From Hyphomicrobiales bacterium (lineage in GTDB: Bacteria; Pseudomonadota; Alphaproteobacteria; Rhizobiales; UBA4765), in NCBI GenBank assembly GCA_027487195.1, contig JAIYEB010000153.1:1-5394 (forward strand): DNA of 5,394 bases, written 5' to 3'. Shown in pieces: positions 5,138 through 5,394 of the stretch (position 1 is its first letter; each line of letters starts with the position of its first letter). The position numbers and the translations under genes are program-made. The notes beneath the pieces were generated by a model. The model was not told the DNA's origin and searched no databases. It saw nothing but the letters and a program-made list of their open reading frames with translations.

Positions 5138-5394
5138 ATGACAGCACGCATCCTTGTCGTTGACGATATCGAAGCCAACGTGAAGCTGCTTCAGGCGCGG
5201 CTCACCGCCGAGTACTTCGATGTTCTGACAGCAAGCAACGGTCCAGAGGCCCTCTCATTGCTCGATGACAATGTGATCGATCTCGTCCTGCTCGATGTGA
5301 TGATGCCTGGCATGGACGGGTTCGAGGTGTGCGCCCGCATCAAGGCAAACACGCGCATCCACCATGTCCCGGTTGTCATGGTCACCGCGCTTGA
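5138..5394 (+). CDS. pleD: PleD, receiver domain of response-regulator diguanylate cyclase (5' part only)
   Basis: The frame from ATG 5138 stays open to the window edge, giving 85 full codons of a longer protein. It begins MTARILVVDDIEANVKLLQA and contains LLDVMMPGMDGFEVC, with Asp9/Asp10, phosphoacceptor Asp53 and Thr83 in place. This matches the first receiver domain of PleD as known from Caulobacter. Full-length PleD is about 450 residues, with a second receiver-like adaptor domain and a GGDEF domain that makes cyclic di-GMP; neither is visible here. In Caulobacter, PleD is activated by phosphorylation from the DivJ/PleC system, localises to the stalked pole and drives flagellum loss and stalk formation. 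The gene order divK-pleD is the known one, with a 4-nt gap. Assignment rests on the N-terminal match plus the neighbour; another receiver-GGDEF protein is possible but unlikely. Confidence 0.92.
   Translation, partial: MTARILVVDDIEANVKLLQARLTAEYFDVLTASNGPEALSLLDDNVIDLVLLDVMMPGMDGFEVCARIKANTRIHHVPVVMVTAL

Noticed and set aside
1..5394. Mobile element, CRISPR array, RNA gene or defence system
   Set aside because: No transposase, integrase, spaced repeat array, tRNA-like fold or defence-type domain was seen; all frames with credible proteins are chromosomal housekeeping or small conserved families.

Overview
This window looks like ordinary chromosomal DNA from a GC-rich alphaproteobacterium. 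The strongest evidence is the right edge: a complete divK followed 4 nt later by the 5' part of pleD. This is the cell-polarity and cell-cycle pair known from Caulobacter and its relatives. A DUF3572 gene, a small family seen mainly in Alphaproteobacteria, sits divergently beside divK and supports the same placement. A Caulobacter- or Hyphomonas-like stalked or dimorphic lineage is plausible, but this is inference; the genus cannot be fixed from the sequence alone.

Layout, left to right. Positions 1-285 (minus strand) hold a DUF1330 protein whose last residues run off the edge. A 158-bp divergent intergenic region follows. Positions 444-2051 (plus) encode a secreted D-alanyl-D-alanine carboxypeptidase of the PBP5/S11 family. 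Its catalytic domain is followed by about 280 residues of Ala/Pro/Arg/Gln-rich, probably disordered tail with a five-copy pentapeptide repeat. After 54 bp, positions 2106-3218 (plus) encode a COG0523/CobW-type metal-handling GTPase. Its 3' end overlaps by 80 nt, tail to tail, the 3' end of a 12-TM MFS transporter (3139-4371, minus). The MFS start codon overlaps by 4 nt the stop of a 95-residue DUF3572 protein (4368-4655, minus), so these two form a translationally coupled pair. A 100-bp divergent region carrying a perfect 9-bp inverted repeat separates that pair from divK (4756-5133, plus) and pleD (5138 to the edge, plus).

How the genes work together. DivK and PleD are both receivers of the DivJ/PleC kinase-phosphatase system. 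DivK controls CtrA through the DivL-CckA branch, and PleD makes cyclic di-GMP at the pole. The carboxypeptidase trims cell-wall peptides, and the CobW-type GTPase probably delivers or manages a divalent metal such as zinc. No sequence evidence ties those two to the cell-cycle genes beyond proximity.

The window is almost fully coding, and no gene-free stretch exceeds 160 bp. I see no tRNA, rRNA, CRISPR array, insertion sequence, integrase, attachment site, toxin-antitoxin pair or obvious factor-independent terminator. I found no convincing undescribed multi-gene system. The items most worth a second look are the dyad in front of divK, the carboxypeptidase tail, the 80-nt convergent overlap, and a hairpin covering the ribosome binding site of the GTPase gene.
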